A stretch of 26,869 nt of DNA from JAAYAY01 sp964429355 (GCA_964429355.1 CAYSCH010000091.1:1-26869), one strand, 5' to 3'; positions 1 through 8,322 are shown, numbered from the stretch's first letter. A program made the numbers and translations. Notes: generated by a model not told the origin, from the sequence alone.

Positions 1-40
1 TCTTCCGCTCCATCGATCCCTGGCCCTTCAACAGCAGCCT

Positions 41-478
41 GTGGGAAGAATGGGAAGGGAGGCGGACATGGCCCGCCGTCCCACGCCCCAGATGGTGGCC
101 GACGGGGTGGAGCTCTACCGCAAGTTTCATCCCCACGTCTTCGGCATCGAAAACAACCAGTACCAGGAACTGCTGTCCCCCGAGTTCACCTCGGCCTTTC
201 TGCGCCAGGGCCTCCATGGCGTGCATCCCTGGGGCGTGCGCAACGACGCCAACAAGCGTGTCCGCATCCGCCGCTTAGGTCCGCTGCTGGCCGCCCGTCG
301 GATCCGGCTGAAGTCCAATTGCCCTTCAACCCAGATACTCTACCACCAGCTCCAGGAGTTCCCTATTGCCGACCACGACGACGGCCCCGACGCCCTGGAG
401 ATGGCCATGCGCCTGGCCTGCGAGCTCCTCGCCCCGGTGTGGGACGACGGTCTCGGCAACCGCCTCTGCGTCGAGTGA
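41..478 (+). CDS. Phage terminase large subunit, C-terminal nuclease fragment (probably a decayed remnant)
   Basis: The 145-residue product matches the RNase H-like nuclease end of large terminases, which cut concatemeric phage DNA during packaging. Recognisable are the ARRPTPQMVADGVELY stretch, the GIENNQYQELL segment and the acidic DHDDGPDALEMA motif near the C-terminus, which is typical of the last catalytic aspartates. The Walker ATPase half is absent. The frame is open to the left edge, so the gene could continue upstream. However, the bases just upstream read as terminase-like protein (PWPFNSSLWEEWE) in the neighbouring frame (from base 3). That suggests an internal deletion plus frameshift and therefore a pseudogene. 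The GTG at 41 is only the first available start; ATG at 68 is equally possible. No other phage gene follows it. The family call is fairly sure; the pseudogene call is inference. Confidence 0.7.
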   Translation: MGRMGREADMARRPTPQMVADGVELYRKFHPHVFGIENNQYQELLSPEFTSAFLRQGLHGVHPWGVRNDANKRVRIRRLGPLLAARRIRLKSNCPSTQILYHQLQEFPIADHDDGPDALEMAMRLACELLAPVWDDGLGNRLCVE

Positions 479-759
479 GACTAACACCAAGGACGCGCTC
501 ATGAATGAGTCGAACAAATTGCCACACACCTGGCACGTCCCTGAGGGTGGAACGTCCACGCGGCTGTCGGGAGGTCGAGTGCCGGTGGAGGGGTTGCCAA
601 GCGTGGGGCAAGCCCACGCGGCTATCGTGGGTGGTGGCGTGCCGGGGGCGAAGGACTGGCGTCACAAACCACGCCCTTGGCCCCTCATCGCGTGCCACCC
701 AATGGACCAACTTGTTTCTGGGTGTCCTGGGCCGCCTGTTCCCCTTTCCAAACAGCCTC
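479..759. other. Non-coding gap of 281 bp
   Basis: Apart from the hairpin element and its degenerate upstream copy, no gene is recognisable here. The plus-strand frames that run through it are continuous with a long antisense shadow of the minus-strand haem protein gene and show no protein-like composition. Confidence 0.5.
601..631. repeat. GC-rich element with two mutually exclusive hairpins
   Basis: GCGTGGG (601-607) pairs perfectly with CCCACGC (613-619) across a 5-nt loop. The same CCCACG (613-618) can pair instead with CGTGGG (626-631). A degenerate copy of the second half lies about 58 bp upstream, starting near 555, and shares the CCACGCGGCT core and a later GTGCCGG. The element sits between the terminase remnant and the end of the haem protein gene. 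It could be a REP-like dispersed repeat or a terminator-like structure, but it has no T-run. Confidence 0.4.
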
Positions 760-3700
760 TCACGGCCGATCCATCGCCGCCAGGTCGCGACGGGGCAGAC
801 GCCAAGATTTCTGCACGGCCTCTTGGACAAGTTCCAAGACCGCCTGATAGTCCGTGTCGCCCTGGTCGGAATAGACCTTGCCGCACGGGCCCTTCAACGG
901 AGCCGACAGAAACAGGGTTTTCTCCGGGGCGCGCAAATCGATCCAGTCCGCTCGCGTCACTGTTTCCGACGCGTGGCAGCTTCCACACCGCCTGGCGTGA
1001 ATTGTACCGATCCTCGCCACCAGTTCGTGGTCGTCCGGCAGGCTGTAAGGGGGCTCAACCGGCCGTTTGTTGACGAATCGGTCGTGGTAGGGTGCGTTGG
1101 CGTCGATCCAGGTCACCAGCCGCATCCAGTCGTCGTCGCTCAGCTTCACCCGGGCGGCGCAGGGCCCGGTGCGAAGAGCTTCGATCAGCCGGCTCTTGTG
1201 CGAACCTTGCGCCAGGGGCTGGGTAATGCTGGCGTCGCCGTTCACGTCGGACCAAACCACCAGCCTGTTGGCTATGATCGTCTCAAAGGCCCGATTGTGT
1301 CCGTAGCCGGCAACCGGCGATGCGTAGCCCGGCCCCTGCGCCGGACTGGCGGTCAAACCGCCGGAAAAATCGAGCCCGCCGGCCGGCTTCAATCCACCGT
1401 GGCAGCCAACGCAGTGCCTGTCAAATACCGGCTGCACGTCGCGCAAAAAGCTGAGCGGCCGCGTGCCCCACGGCGGCGGAGTGGGCGTCAGCGGCTCACC
1501 GATCACGGCCGTCGGGAAGGGGGTTTTGATCGGAGCTTCCGCACGTGTCTCATGGCACCCGACGCACCCTCGCGATTCGCCCGGCTGGAAACTGATGAAC
1601 GAACGCATCCGCCGCAGTTCCATCCCGTTGGCATCGAGAAGCTGAAAATAGACCGCCGTATCGGCCGGCACCTTGAAGTGGGCGCTGCCGTCCTCGCCCA
1701 GGGGAATGGTGCCCAGGATCCGCACCGGCGTCCAATTGTTGGGAAAGGCCTTCTCAGCGAAGCGGCTGCCGCCGTGGGTGTTGTCGTAGGGCCACTGGAG
1801 ACGATTCCCGATCCGCAGATAGCGAGCCTCGCCAGGGGCAATGCCCTCCACCCCTCGCGTCACCTCCGCCAGGGAGAGCACCGCATAGTCGATGCTCCGA
1901 TCGGTTCCGTCAGGGAGAATCGGCGGGCGGGGCCTCGCCCGCAGTGGCATCGGATGGAAGCACGAGATCTCGGTCGACCGATACAGGAGTTCCTTCGTGC
2001 CGAATACGTCGATCAGATACAGGGCATAGCCCGTCGGATCGGTCTGGCTGCCGTAGCAATAGCTGACGAGAAAATGGCGATCCGAAAGGGGCCACGGATG
2101 CATGTAGAACCCGCCGTGGTCGTCGACGCCTCCGCCCACGACGGCCGTGCCCGACATGCCTCCTTCCGGCGGATAAACACCCGGAGTGACGATCCGGATG
2201 GCGGCCGGATCGTTCATGGCCACGCTCGGAGTAACGACCACCACGGGACCGGCCGCCAGCGTGTGATGCCCGCAGGCGATCGCCGCGAGCTGGCTGGTCT
2301 CCGAGTTGGGAACCGAACGGGCGTCCTCGATCGCCCAGGGATCGTTCAGATGCTGCTTGAACAGGGCGTCGGCACCGGTCCCGTCCGGCCGGATGAACCA
2401 GATACTCTGGATATTGGCCCAGCCGCGCTCCTGGTATTCCCAACGAGTGTAGCCAATCGTACCGTCGGCCAGCGTGTGAGGCAGATAGTCCCCATCCTTC
2501 GAAACGCTCATCTGCCGAATTTCGGAACCGTCGGGCCGGCAGGAATAGAGATTGCAGGATGTCTCGTCCTTGTCGAACTCATTGCACTGCAGGGAAGCCC
2601 CACAACGCTCCGAGACAAAAACGATGTCGTCGTTCGGCGCGTAGGTCGGATCCAGGTCGCTCCACTGGCCATCGGTGATCTGCCGGACCCCGCTGCCGTC
2701 GACACTGACTTCGAACAGGTGGATCGGCTCCACGCTCCGCCGCAGGTCGAAGTTCGTGCGCCGGTCGAGCCAGCCTGCGGGCGGCTCATTCGTCTTCGCC
2801 TTGGCGTAACCGAACACGATCCGCTGACCGTCCCAGTGGAGATCCATTCCGTGCACATGTCCCGGGCCCAGCGCATCCTGGAGGATCGGCCGAACCTCCG
2901 GCGCACCGTCCATTCCCTTCAGGGTCAGCACGCACAGATCTCCGCCGGGACGCGAGACCCAGGGCATGTGGTTCAAACAGACGTCTGGATAGGTCTCCTG
3001 GGTAAACCGCTCGACGAACAGCACCTCGCTGAAATCCAGGAGCGGGTTGGCGAAGGCCATCCGGCGGACCAGGCGGCGCACGCCAAGGTACTGCTCGCGC
3101 CGTTCGGCCTCCGTGCCCGCCTCCGGATCGGCGGGGAGAGTCTTGGCCGCCGCCTCGAGTTCTGCCGCCAGTTCCGTCGTGTCGACACCCGCCGCCTCGA
3201 GGTCCGCCAAAATTGCCCGTCCGCGACGCAGCCAGTCGCCGGTCGGAAACACCATCGGCACGGGTTTCTGCCCCAGGTCTCGAGCCACAGACCATTGGCT
3301 CAAGCTGCTCTGATCCGCCGGGCACTTCAGGGCGAGATTCTTCTTCCCATCGTCGGGGCCAAAAACCTCCACCTCGTCGAGATGGAAGAAGATCGGCGCG
3401 GCACTGGGGATCTGCAGCCGCAGGAACCGTGCGCGGATCCCCGGCGCAGGGAGCGTTACTTCCAGCGGCGGGGCTCCGGAAACGCCCCCGAAATGCTTGC
3501 GGTTCTCATGCTGCACGATCCACTGACGGCCGTCAAGCGAGGTCAGCAGTTGCAGGCGGTCGGCGTTGTGGAGCCCAGGGGCATAGTCGAGCCGGTTCCA
3601 GACAACGATGCGAGCAATCGCCTGCTCCCGGCCCAGATCGACCTGCCACCACGGATTGGGCTCGTGCCCGGTATGGAAGGCATACAGGCCGTTCTTCACG

Positions 3701-3918
3701 CCGTCGACCGCGCCGGCCGCATCGCTCTGGGTGGTCGCGATCGTCGGATCGCCGAACTTGCCCTTCCGCCATGCATCCGCCTGCCGAAGCCAGTCGGCCT
3801 GGATCGAATCCACATAGGAGTCACCGCGAGCCGAGGCAACAACCGCCAGCAGAAAAAGTGCCGCCAGGAGGCCCGTTCGGCCCCAGTTGACGCGAAGCAA
3901 GAAAACCGATGCGTCCAT
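760..3918 (-). CDS. Secreted discoidin-domain, beta-propeller, triple c-type haem protein (HzsA-related type)
   Basis: A protein of about 1052 residues. Residues 1-32 form a signal peptide (basic start, hydrophobic core, ending near ASARG). Residues ~45-187 are an F5/8 type C (discoidin) carbohydrate-binding-like domain, with NPWWQVDLG and a closing LDEVEVFG. The middle has TolB-like propeller repeats (for example FEVSVDGSGVRQITDG), resembling the middle region of hydrazine synthase alpha-like proteins. The C-terminal third carries three CxxCH haem motifs at about 785, 836 and 978 (CVGCH, CVGCH, CGSCH). It is therefore probably an extracytoplasmic redox protein. The start at 3918 is chosen because AGGAGG lies 10 nt upstream and the signal peptide follows directly; an ATG 18 codons upstream lacks this. 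It is divergent from a Tat-exported oxidoreductase. Substrate unknown; real hydrazine synthesis is unlikely because no partner subunits are nearby. Confidence 0.78.
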   Translation of the reverse strand: MDASVFLLRVNWGRTGLLAALFLLAVVASARGDSYVDSIQADWLRQADAWRKGKFGDPTIATTQSDAAGAVDGVKNGLYAFHTGHEPNPWWQVDLGREQAIARIVVWNRLDYAPGLHNADRLQLLTSLDGRQWIVQHENRKHFGGVSGAPPLEVTLPAPGIRARFLRLQIPSAAPIFFHLDEVEVFGPDDGKKNLALKCPADQSSLSQWSVARDLGQKPVPMVFPTGDWLRRGRAILADLEAAGVDTTELAAELEAAAKTLPADPEAGTEAERREQYLGVRRLVRRMAFANPLLDFSEVLFVERFTQETYPDVCLNHMPWVSRPGGDLCVLTLKGMDGAPEVRPILQDALGPGHVHGMDLHWDGQRIVFGYAKAKTNEPPAGWLDRRTNFDLRRSVEPIHLFEVSVDGSGVRQITDGQWSDLDPTYAPNDDIVFVSERCGASLQCNEFDKDETSCNLYSCRPDGSEIRQMSVSKDGDYLPHTLADGTIGYTRWEYQERGWANIQSIWFIRPDGTGADALFKQHLNDPWAIEDARSVPNSETSQLAAIACGHHTLAAGPVVVVTPSVAMNDPAAIRIVTPGVYPPEGGMSGTAVVGGGVDDHGGFYMHPWPLSDRHFLVSYCYGSQTDPTGYALYLIDVFGTKELLYRSTEISCFHPMPLRARPRPPILPDGTDRSIDYAVLSLAEVTRGVEGIAPGEARYLRIGNRLQWPYDNTHGGSRFAEKAFPNNWTPVRILGTIPLGEDGSAHFKVPADTAVYFQLLDANGMELRRMRSFISFQPGESRGCVGCHETRAEAPIKTPFPTAVIGEPLTPTPPPWGTRPLSFLRDVQPVFDRHCVGCHGGLKPAGGLDFSGGLTASPAQGPGYASPVAGYGHNRAFETIIANRLVVWSDVNGDASITQPLAQGSHKSRLIEALRTGPCAARVKLSDDDWMRLVTWIDANAPYHDRFVNKRPVEPPYSLPDDHELVARIGTIHARRCGSCHASETVTRADWIDLRAPEKTLFLSAPLKGPCGKVYSDQGDTDYQAVLELVQEAVQKSWRLPRRDLAAMDRP

Positions 3919-3928
3919 GGTACTCCAA

Positions 3929-3934
3929 CCTCCT
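3929..3934 (-). promoter_or_regulatory. Shine-Dalgarno AGGAGG deciding the haem-protein start
   Basis: A perfect AGGAGG on the minus strand, 10 nt before the ATG at 3918. It rules in favour of this start over the in-frame ATG at 3972. Confidence 0.75.
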
Positions 3935-4075
3935 GGGATCTCCTGACGACTGGTGTGGAGACCGAAGCTCACTGGTCATTCAGTTCAGTCCCAAACGCGA
4001 CATGACTGCAACCGAAAGCCTAACGTCCCGCAAGGCGGTTTGCCACCCCCCGACAACATGGCGGGCAGAACTCTT

Positions 4076-4104
4076 TTGCGTTCTGCCGTTTCCTTCGCTA
4101 CCAT
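4076..4104 (+). promoter_or_regulatory. Possible sigma70-type promoter for the first Gfo/Idh/MocA gene
   Basis: TTGCGT (4076-4081) and TACCAT (4099-4104) are separated by 17 nt, giving a leader of about 34 nt before the ATG at 4145. The two boxes match the consensus only at 3 and 4 positions, so this is a weak call resting mainly on spacing and location in the divergent gap. Confidence 0.33.
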
Positions 4105-4144
4105 GGAGGTCGCCCGATTTTACGCAAACCAACGGGAGACTCGG

Positions 4145-5485
4145 ATGATCCGGAGACGAACGTTTCTGAAGTCGGTTGCGGCGACTGCGGCCAGCGCCAT
4201 GGTTGTTCCCCGGAGTGCCGTGGCCGGCAGCGGGGAAACGCCCCCCAACGAGAAACTGAATTTGGCCTTCATCGGGGCCGGCGGCCGTGCCCGGGCCAAC
4301 CTGGGAGGGCTCAAGCGGGAGAACGTTGTTGCCCTCTGCGACGTCGACCTGGCGCGGGCCAGGGACTCGTTTGCCGAGCATCCCAAGGCAAAACAGTTCC
4401 GCGATTTCCGCAAAATGCTCGACGACGTCGACAAACAGATCGATGCGGTCGTCGTGTCGACACCCGACCACACCCATGCCGTGGCCGTCATGGCGGCATT
4501 GGCACGGGGAAAGCATGTCTATTGCGAGAAGCCGCTGGCCCACACAGTGGCCGAGGTACGAGCCATTCGAGCAGCCGCCGCCAAGGCGGGAGTCGTCACG
4601 CAGCTCGGCAATCAGGGGCACAGTTACGATCACATTCGGACCTTCTGTGAATGGATCTGGGACGGTGCCATTGGCGATGTCACCGAGGTCCACGCACTTT
4701 ACGGGAAACGGGGAAGTTCCTACACCCGGATCGACTCGCTCGGCCGGCTCGCCGAAGAACATCCGGTCCCTGAAACCCTGGACTGGGATCTCTGGCTGGG
4801 GCCGGTTGCCCACCGTCCTTACCATCCGCTTTACTTGCCCGGTACGTGGCGCGGCTGGACCGCGTTTGGCACCGGTTCCATTGGCGACTGGGCCTGCCAC
4901 ATGATCGACCCCGTCTTCTGGGCGCTCGATCTCGGAGCCCCAACGAGAATCCAGGCGGAAGTGACCGAGTACGATCCGAAGGTCCACAAGGAAACCTTCC
5001 CACGCGGCGCCAAGGTTCGCTACGACTTTCCCCCGCGCGATCAACGCGGCCCCGTCACACTCTTCTGGTACGAGGGAGACGTCGAACGCCCCCGCCCCGA
5101 CGACCTCGAATCCGGCCAGGAACTCCCGGTCCCAGGGGCCTTCGTCGTGGGGACCAAGGGCAACATCCGCTACGGCAGCCACGGCGCCAACGGGCTGCGG
5201 ATCTTTCCGGAAGAAAAGATGCAGGCCTACCGTCGGCCCGAACCCACCCTTCCCCGCGTGGCGAGCCATTACGCCGACTGGACCGATGCGATTCGCACCG
5301 GCGGCAAGGCCGGGTCGCATTTTGACTACGGCGGCCCGCTCACGGAAGTCGCCCTGCTCGGCGCCATCGCCATGCGCAATCCCGGTGTGGCTCTCCAGTG
5401 GGACTCGGAAGCCATGCGATTTGCCAACTGCGAGCAGGCCAACGAAATGCTGAGAATCGACTACCGCGACGGCTGGACGCTGTGA
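4145..5485 (+). CDS. Tat-exported Gfo/Idh/MocA family oxidoreductase (first copy)
   Basis: 446 residues. The start MIRRRTFLKS is a twin-arginine signal with a hydrophobic stretch ending near AVAG (~27), so the enzyme is probably exported folded with its cofactor. The Rossmann domain follows, with GAGGR at 44-48, an acidic cofactor-ribose residue after the second strand (LCDVD ~65) and the family's CEKPL motif, whose catalytic-type Lys is ~129. The C-terminal domain carries GDWACHMIDP (His ~252, Asp ~255), as in planctomycete NAD(P)-dependent sugar or inositol oxidoreductases. The ATG at 4145 is chosen over upstream in-frame starts because GGGAG lies 6 nt before it and the Tat motif begins there. 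A hairpin terminator follows, so it may be transcribed apart from the second copy. The exact sugar substrate cannot be read from sequence. Confidence 0.88.
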   Translation: MIRRRTFLKSVAATAASAMVVPRSAVAGSGETPPNEKLNLAFIGAGGRARANLGGLKRENVVALCDVDLARARDSFAEHPKAKQFRDFRKMLDDVDKQIDAVVVSTPDHTHAVAVMAALARGKHVYCEKPLAHTVAEVRAIRAAAAKAGVVTQLGNQGHSYDHIRTFCEWIWDGAIGDVTEVHALYGKRGSSYTRIDSLGRLAEEHPVPETLDWDLWLGPVAHRPYHPLYLPGTWRGWTAFGTGSIGDWACHMIDPVFWALDLGAPTRIQAEVTEYDPKVHKETFPRGAKVRYDFPPRDQRGPVTLFWYEGDVERPRPDDLESGQELPVPGAFVVGTKGNIRYGSHGANGLRIFPEEKMQAYRRPEPTLPRVASHYADWTDAIRTGGKAGSHFDYGGPLTEVALLGAIAMRNPGVALQWDSEAMRFANCEQANEMLRIDYRDGWTL

Positions 5486-5503
5486 CGCGGCAAATACCCA
5501 GCC

Positions 5504-5529
5504 CGCGGCCAGAATCCGGCCGCGATTTT
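5504..5529 (+). terminator. Rho-independent terminator-like hairpin after the first oxidoreductase
   Basis: CGCGGCC (5504-5510) pairs perfectly with GGCCGCG (5518-5524) across a 7-nt loop, followed by ATTTT. An outer GGCAAAT/ATTTTGCC match could extend the stem. The T-run is short, so termination may be partial. Confidence 0.6.
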
Positions 5530-5617
5530 GCCACCCGACAACAAGTTCCTCGAGAATAGGGGCATCCGACAAGAACGACCTGCCGCGGCTGCGAAAACCA
5601 GCCCGGCTTTCGATATC

Positions 5618-5643
5618 GTCAGCCAACCTGCCCCTTGGCTGAC
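5618..5643 (+). promoter_or_regulatory. Perfect 9-bp inverted repeat just before the second oxidoreductase
   Basis: GTCAGCCAA (5618-5626) and TTGGCTGAC (5635-5643) are exact reverse complements around an 8-nt spacer. It ends three bases before the GAGGA ribosome site (5646-5650) of the gene starting at 5658. It could be an operator for a dimeric regulator or a leader hairpin that modulates translation. Confidence 0.5.
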
Positions 5644-5657
5644 CTGAGGACACAAGA

Positions 5658-7037
5658 ATGATCACCTCGCGCCGGACCCGTCGCCGATTTTTGAAGACTG
5701 CCGCCATCCTCGCCACACCCCTTCTCCTCCCCCGCCATCTGCTCGCTGGTGCCGGTGAGCCAGGGCCCAACGATCGAGTGACCATGGGCTTCATCGGTTG
5801 CGGGCGCCAGACTTACCATTTCAACATCCCCCTGTTCGTCCGCACGCCCGGGGTCCAGCCGCTGGCGGTCTGCGACGTCGACACCTGGCGACTCGACGAG
5901 GCCGTCAAGCGGATCAAGGAACAATACGATTCCGGCAAGGCCAAGGGTACCTTCTCGGCCGTCGACAAACACGCCGATTACCAGGAGCTCCTGGCCCGAG
6001 GCGACATCGACGCGGTGATGATCGCCGCTCCTGACCATTGGCATGCCACCATGGCCCTCGATGCCATGAAGGCCGGCAAGGACGTGGCCCTGGAGAAGCC
6101 CATCACGCGCACGGTGCGCGAAGGCCAGAGATTGATCGCGGCGGCACAGGAGAACAAGCGGATCTTCCGGGTCGACAGCGAATTCCGCAGCGGCAAACCG
6201 GCCCACTGGGCGACAACCATCGTCCGCAACGGCTACCTGGGCAAGGTCAAACGCGTGGTTGCCTGTGTGCCCGAATCGGACATCCCTTGCCCGCCCCAGC
6301 CCGACATGCCGGTCCCCAAGGAACTCGACTACGAGCGCTGGCAGGGTTCCGCTCCGCGGGCACCCTACACGCTCAATCGAGTCCACACGCCCAGATCCTT
6401 CGATCGCCCCGGATGGATGCGACATCTCTTCTACTGCGACGGGATGATCACCAACTGGGGAACCCACCTGAACAATGGCGCCATGTGGGCCACCGACAAG
6501 GAACGATCCGGCCCCGTCGAGATCGACGGAAAGGGTGTCTATCCGGGCCCCGACAGTTTCTGGAACGTGCTTCTGAGCTTCGAGATCACTTACCGCTTCG
6601 CCGATGGGCTGGAGTGGATCTACAAGACAGAAAAGCCCTACTTCCGCATCGAGGGAGAGGAAGGCTGGATCTACGCCGACTTCACCAAGATGGACGCCGA
6701 GCCCAAGTCGCTGCTGGCGCTCGAGCCCAAGCCCACCGACCAGCAGTTCCGTTTCAAGAGCGAGAAGCAGGACTTCATCGACAGCGTCCGCAGCCGCCAC
6801 GACACCCTGGAACCGGCCGAGGTCGGCCATCGCGTCACTTCCCTCGGCCTTCTCGGGCACATCTCGATCCGCCTGGGCCGCAAGCTGGCCTTCGATCCGG
6901 TGAAGGAAACCTTCGCCGACGACGAGGCAAACGCCTATCTGGACAAGCCCATCCATACGCCGCGGTATCAGGCGACGCAGGCAGATTCACGCCTGGAGAT
7001 CCAACAACCCTTGCGAGTTTCCCCCGGGCATGGATAA
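5658..7037 (+). CDS. Tat-exported Gfo/Idh/MocA family oxidoreductase (second copy)
   Basis: 459 residues. The N-terminus TRRRFLKT followed by a short hydrophobic run to about residue 31 is a twin-arginine signal. Rossmann features are GFIGCGR (~44-50), VCDVD (~71-75) and LEKPI (~145-149), with the family's catalytic-type Lys. The C-terminal domain has the planctomycete-typical GMITNWGTHLNN segment. It is clearly a homologue of the preceding gene but diverged (different insert lengths, WERWQG-like region replaced by YERWQGSAP), so the pair probably act on different substrates rather than being a recent duplication. The start has GAGGA about 7 nt upstream. The RhaT-type symporter follows 106 nt downstream in the same orientation, suggesting a shared sugar pathway. 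Substrate not determinable. Confidence 0.87.
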   Translation: MITSRRTRRRFLKTAAILATPLLLPRHLLAGAGEPGPNDRVTMGFIGCGRQTYHFNIPLFVRTPGVQPLAVCDVDTWRLDEAVKRIKEQYDSGKAKGTFSAVDKHADYQELLARGDIDAVMIAAPDHWHATMALDAMKAGKDVALEKPITRTVREGQRLIAAAQENKRIFRVDSEFRSGKPAHWATTIVRNGYLGKVKRVVACVPESDIPCPPQPDMPVPKELDYERWQGSAPRAPYTLNRVHTPRSFDRPGWMRHLFYCDGMITNWGTHLNNGAMWATDKERSGPVEIDGKGVYPGPDSFWNVLLSFEITYRFADGLEWIYKTEKPYFRIEGEEGWIYADFTKMDAEPKSLLALEPKPTDQQFRFKSEKQDFIDSVRSRHDTLEPAEVGHRVTSLGLLGHISIRLGRKLAFDPVKETFADDEANAYLDKPIHTPRYQATQADSRLEIQQPLRVSPGHG

Positions 7038-7064
7038 GCACAATCGGTGGTTTGGCCAGCGGCC

Positions 7065-7122
7065 CTGAGATTTCAGGTTGCGTGGCCATTCCCAACTTAC
7101 AGACGTCTCTTTTGAATCTCAG
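7065..7122 (+). promoter_or_regulatory. Leader stem enclosing 42 nt before the RhaT-type gene
   Basis: CTGAGATT (7065-7072) is exactly complementary to AATCTCAG (7115-7122), and two more pairs are possible past a bulge. The structure ends 21 nt before the ATG at 7144. It might be a leader control structure, or chance pairing; the loop is long. Confidence 0.3.
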
Positions 7123-7143
7123 ACCGGCAAAGGCACCTTCTTC

Positions 7144-8322
7144 ATGACAAATCCGATTCTCGGCGTGTTCTTTCATTGGCTTGGGGGGCTTGCATCAGCA
7201 AGCTTCTATATTCCCTACCTCGGCGTCCGCAAGTGGTCCTGGGAAACGTACTGGCTCGTGGGGGGCGTATTCAGTTGGATCATCGCGCCCTTGGTCCTCG
7301 CGTCGCTGCTGGTACCAGACCTCTTCGGCGTTCTTCAGACCGCCTGGGCGAGCAGCCCGAATGCGGTGAAATGGGCCTACCTGTTCGGGACCATGTGGGG
7401 CCTCGGCGGGCTGACCTTCGGCTTGACCATGCGTTATCTGGGCATCGCCCTGGGCATGGCCGTTGCCCTCGGCTACTGCGCCGCCTTCGGAACGCTCATG
7501 CCGCCCATTTTCGACGGAACCTTCGGGGAGATCGCAGGCAAGCCTGCCGGCCAGATCATTCTCCTGGGCGTGGCCGTCTGTCTGGCCGGAATCGCCGTCA
7601 CGGGGATGGCTGGCATGTCGAAAGAAGGCGAACTGAGCGAAGAAGAGAAGAAAGCCGCCGTCCGCGAATTCAGCTTTGTCAAGGGAATCCTCGTGGCCAC
7701 CTTTTCCGGCATCATGAGTGCAGCCTTCGCCTATGGCCTTGCCGCCGGCAAACCCATCGGCGAACTCGCCAAGGCCTCACTCCTCGAGCATGGCGGCAGC
7801 GACCTGTGGCAGAACTTGCCCGTCCTGGTCGTCGTCCTTTGGGGCGGATTCACAACGAACTTCATCTGGTGCGTGATTCTCAACATCAAGAATCGTTCCG
7901 GCCATGAGTATCTCGCCCTGAGCCGAGAGGTGGCCGAGTTGAGTGCCGCCGAAGGCGTTTCGCAATTCGACGCCGAGGCCCTCGCAAGCCACGGCGGCCA
8001 GGCGGCTCCTCGCATGGAACGCGTGCCGATCGTGCTCAACTACATTCTCTCAGCCGTCGCCGGCACCACCTGGTACCTGCAGTTCTTCTTCTACAGCATG
8101 GGCCAGACTCGCATGGGCGCCTACGACTTTTCCAGTTGGACCCTCCACATGGCCAGCATCATCATCTTCAGCAGTCTGTGGGGAATTGGCCTCCGAGAGT
8201 GGAAAGGCACCAGCTCCCGCACCCGGACCCGCCTTGCCATCGGCCTGATGCTGCTGATCGGCTCGACGGTCGTCGTCGGATGGGGTAATTACCTTAACGC
8301 TCCTCCGACCGTGGGACACTAA
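7144..8322 (+). CDS. rhaT: RhaT-family sugar:proton symporter
   Basis: 392 residues, largely hydrophobic with about ten predicted membrane segments, an even spread of GxxxG-rich helices and one long hydrophilic loop (KEGELSEEEKKAAVREFSF) in the middle. The opening (GVFFHWLGGLASASFYIPY, then VRKWSWETYW) is characteristic of the L-rhamnose-proton symporter family, which imports L-rhamnose with H+ across the inner membrane. It is somewhat longer than the E. coli protein of about 344 residues, mainly in that loop. The ATG at 7144 is chosen because the membrane topology starts there; upstream in-frame codons are not protein-like. The ribosome site is weak (AAAGG). It lies behind two exported oxidoreductases, so transported sugar may differ from rhamnose. 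The family call is firm; substrate is inferred. Confidence 0.85.
   Translation: MTNPILGVFFHWLGGLASASFYIPYLGVRKWSWETYWLVGGVFSWIIAPLVLASLLVPDLFGVLQTAWASSPNAVKWAYLFGTMWGLGGLTFGLTMRYLGIALGMAVALGYCAAFGTLMPPIFDGTFGEIAGKPAGQIILLGVAVCLAGIAVTGMAGMSKEGELSEEEKKAAVREFSFVKGILVATFSGIMSAAFAYGLAAGKPIGELAKASLLEHGGSDLWQNLPVLVVVLWGGFTTNFIWCVILNIKNRSGHEYLALSREVAELSAAEGVSQFDAEALASHGGQAAPRMERVPIVLNYILSAVAGTTWYLQFFFYSMGQTRMGAYDFSSWTLHMASIIIFSSLWGIGLREWKGTSSRTRTRLAIGLMLLIGSTVVVGWGNYLNAPPTVGH

Noticed and set aside
505..4005. Very long plus-strand open frame (1166 codons)
   Set aside because: It lies antisense to the discoidin/haem gene, has an Arg/His/Pro-rich composition without domains, and comes from the lack of stops opposite a GC-rich gene.
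3980..5794. 604-codon minus-strand frame
   Set aside because: Antisense shadow of the first Gfo/Idh/MocA gene; no recognisable motif.
5619..6956. 445-codon minus-strand frame
   Set aside because: Antisense shadow of the second Gfo/Idh/MocA gene, with Val/Asp/Gly-rich composition typical of such shadows.
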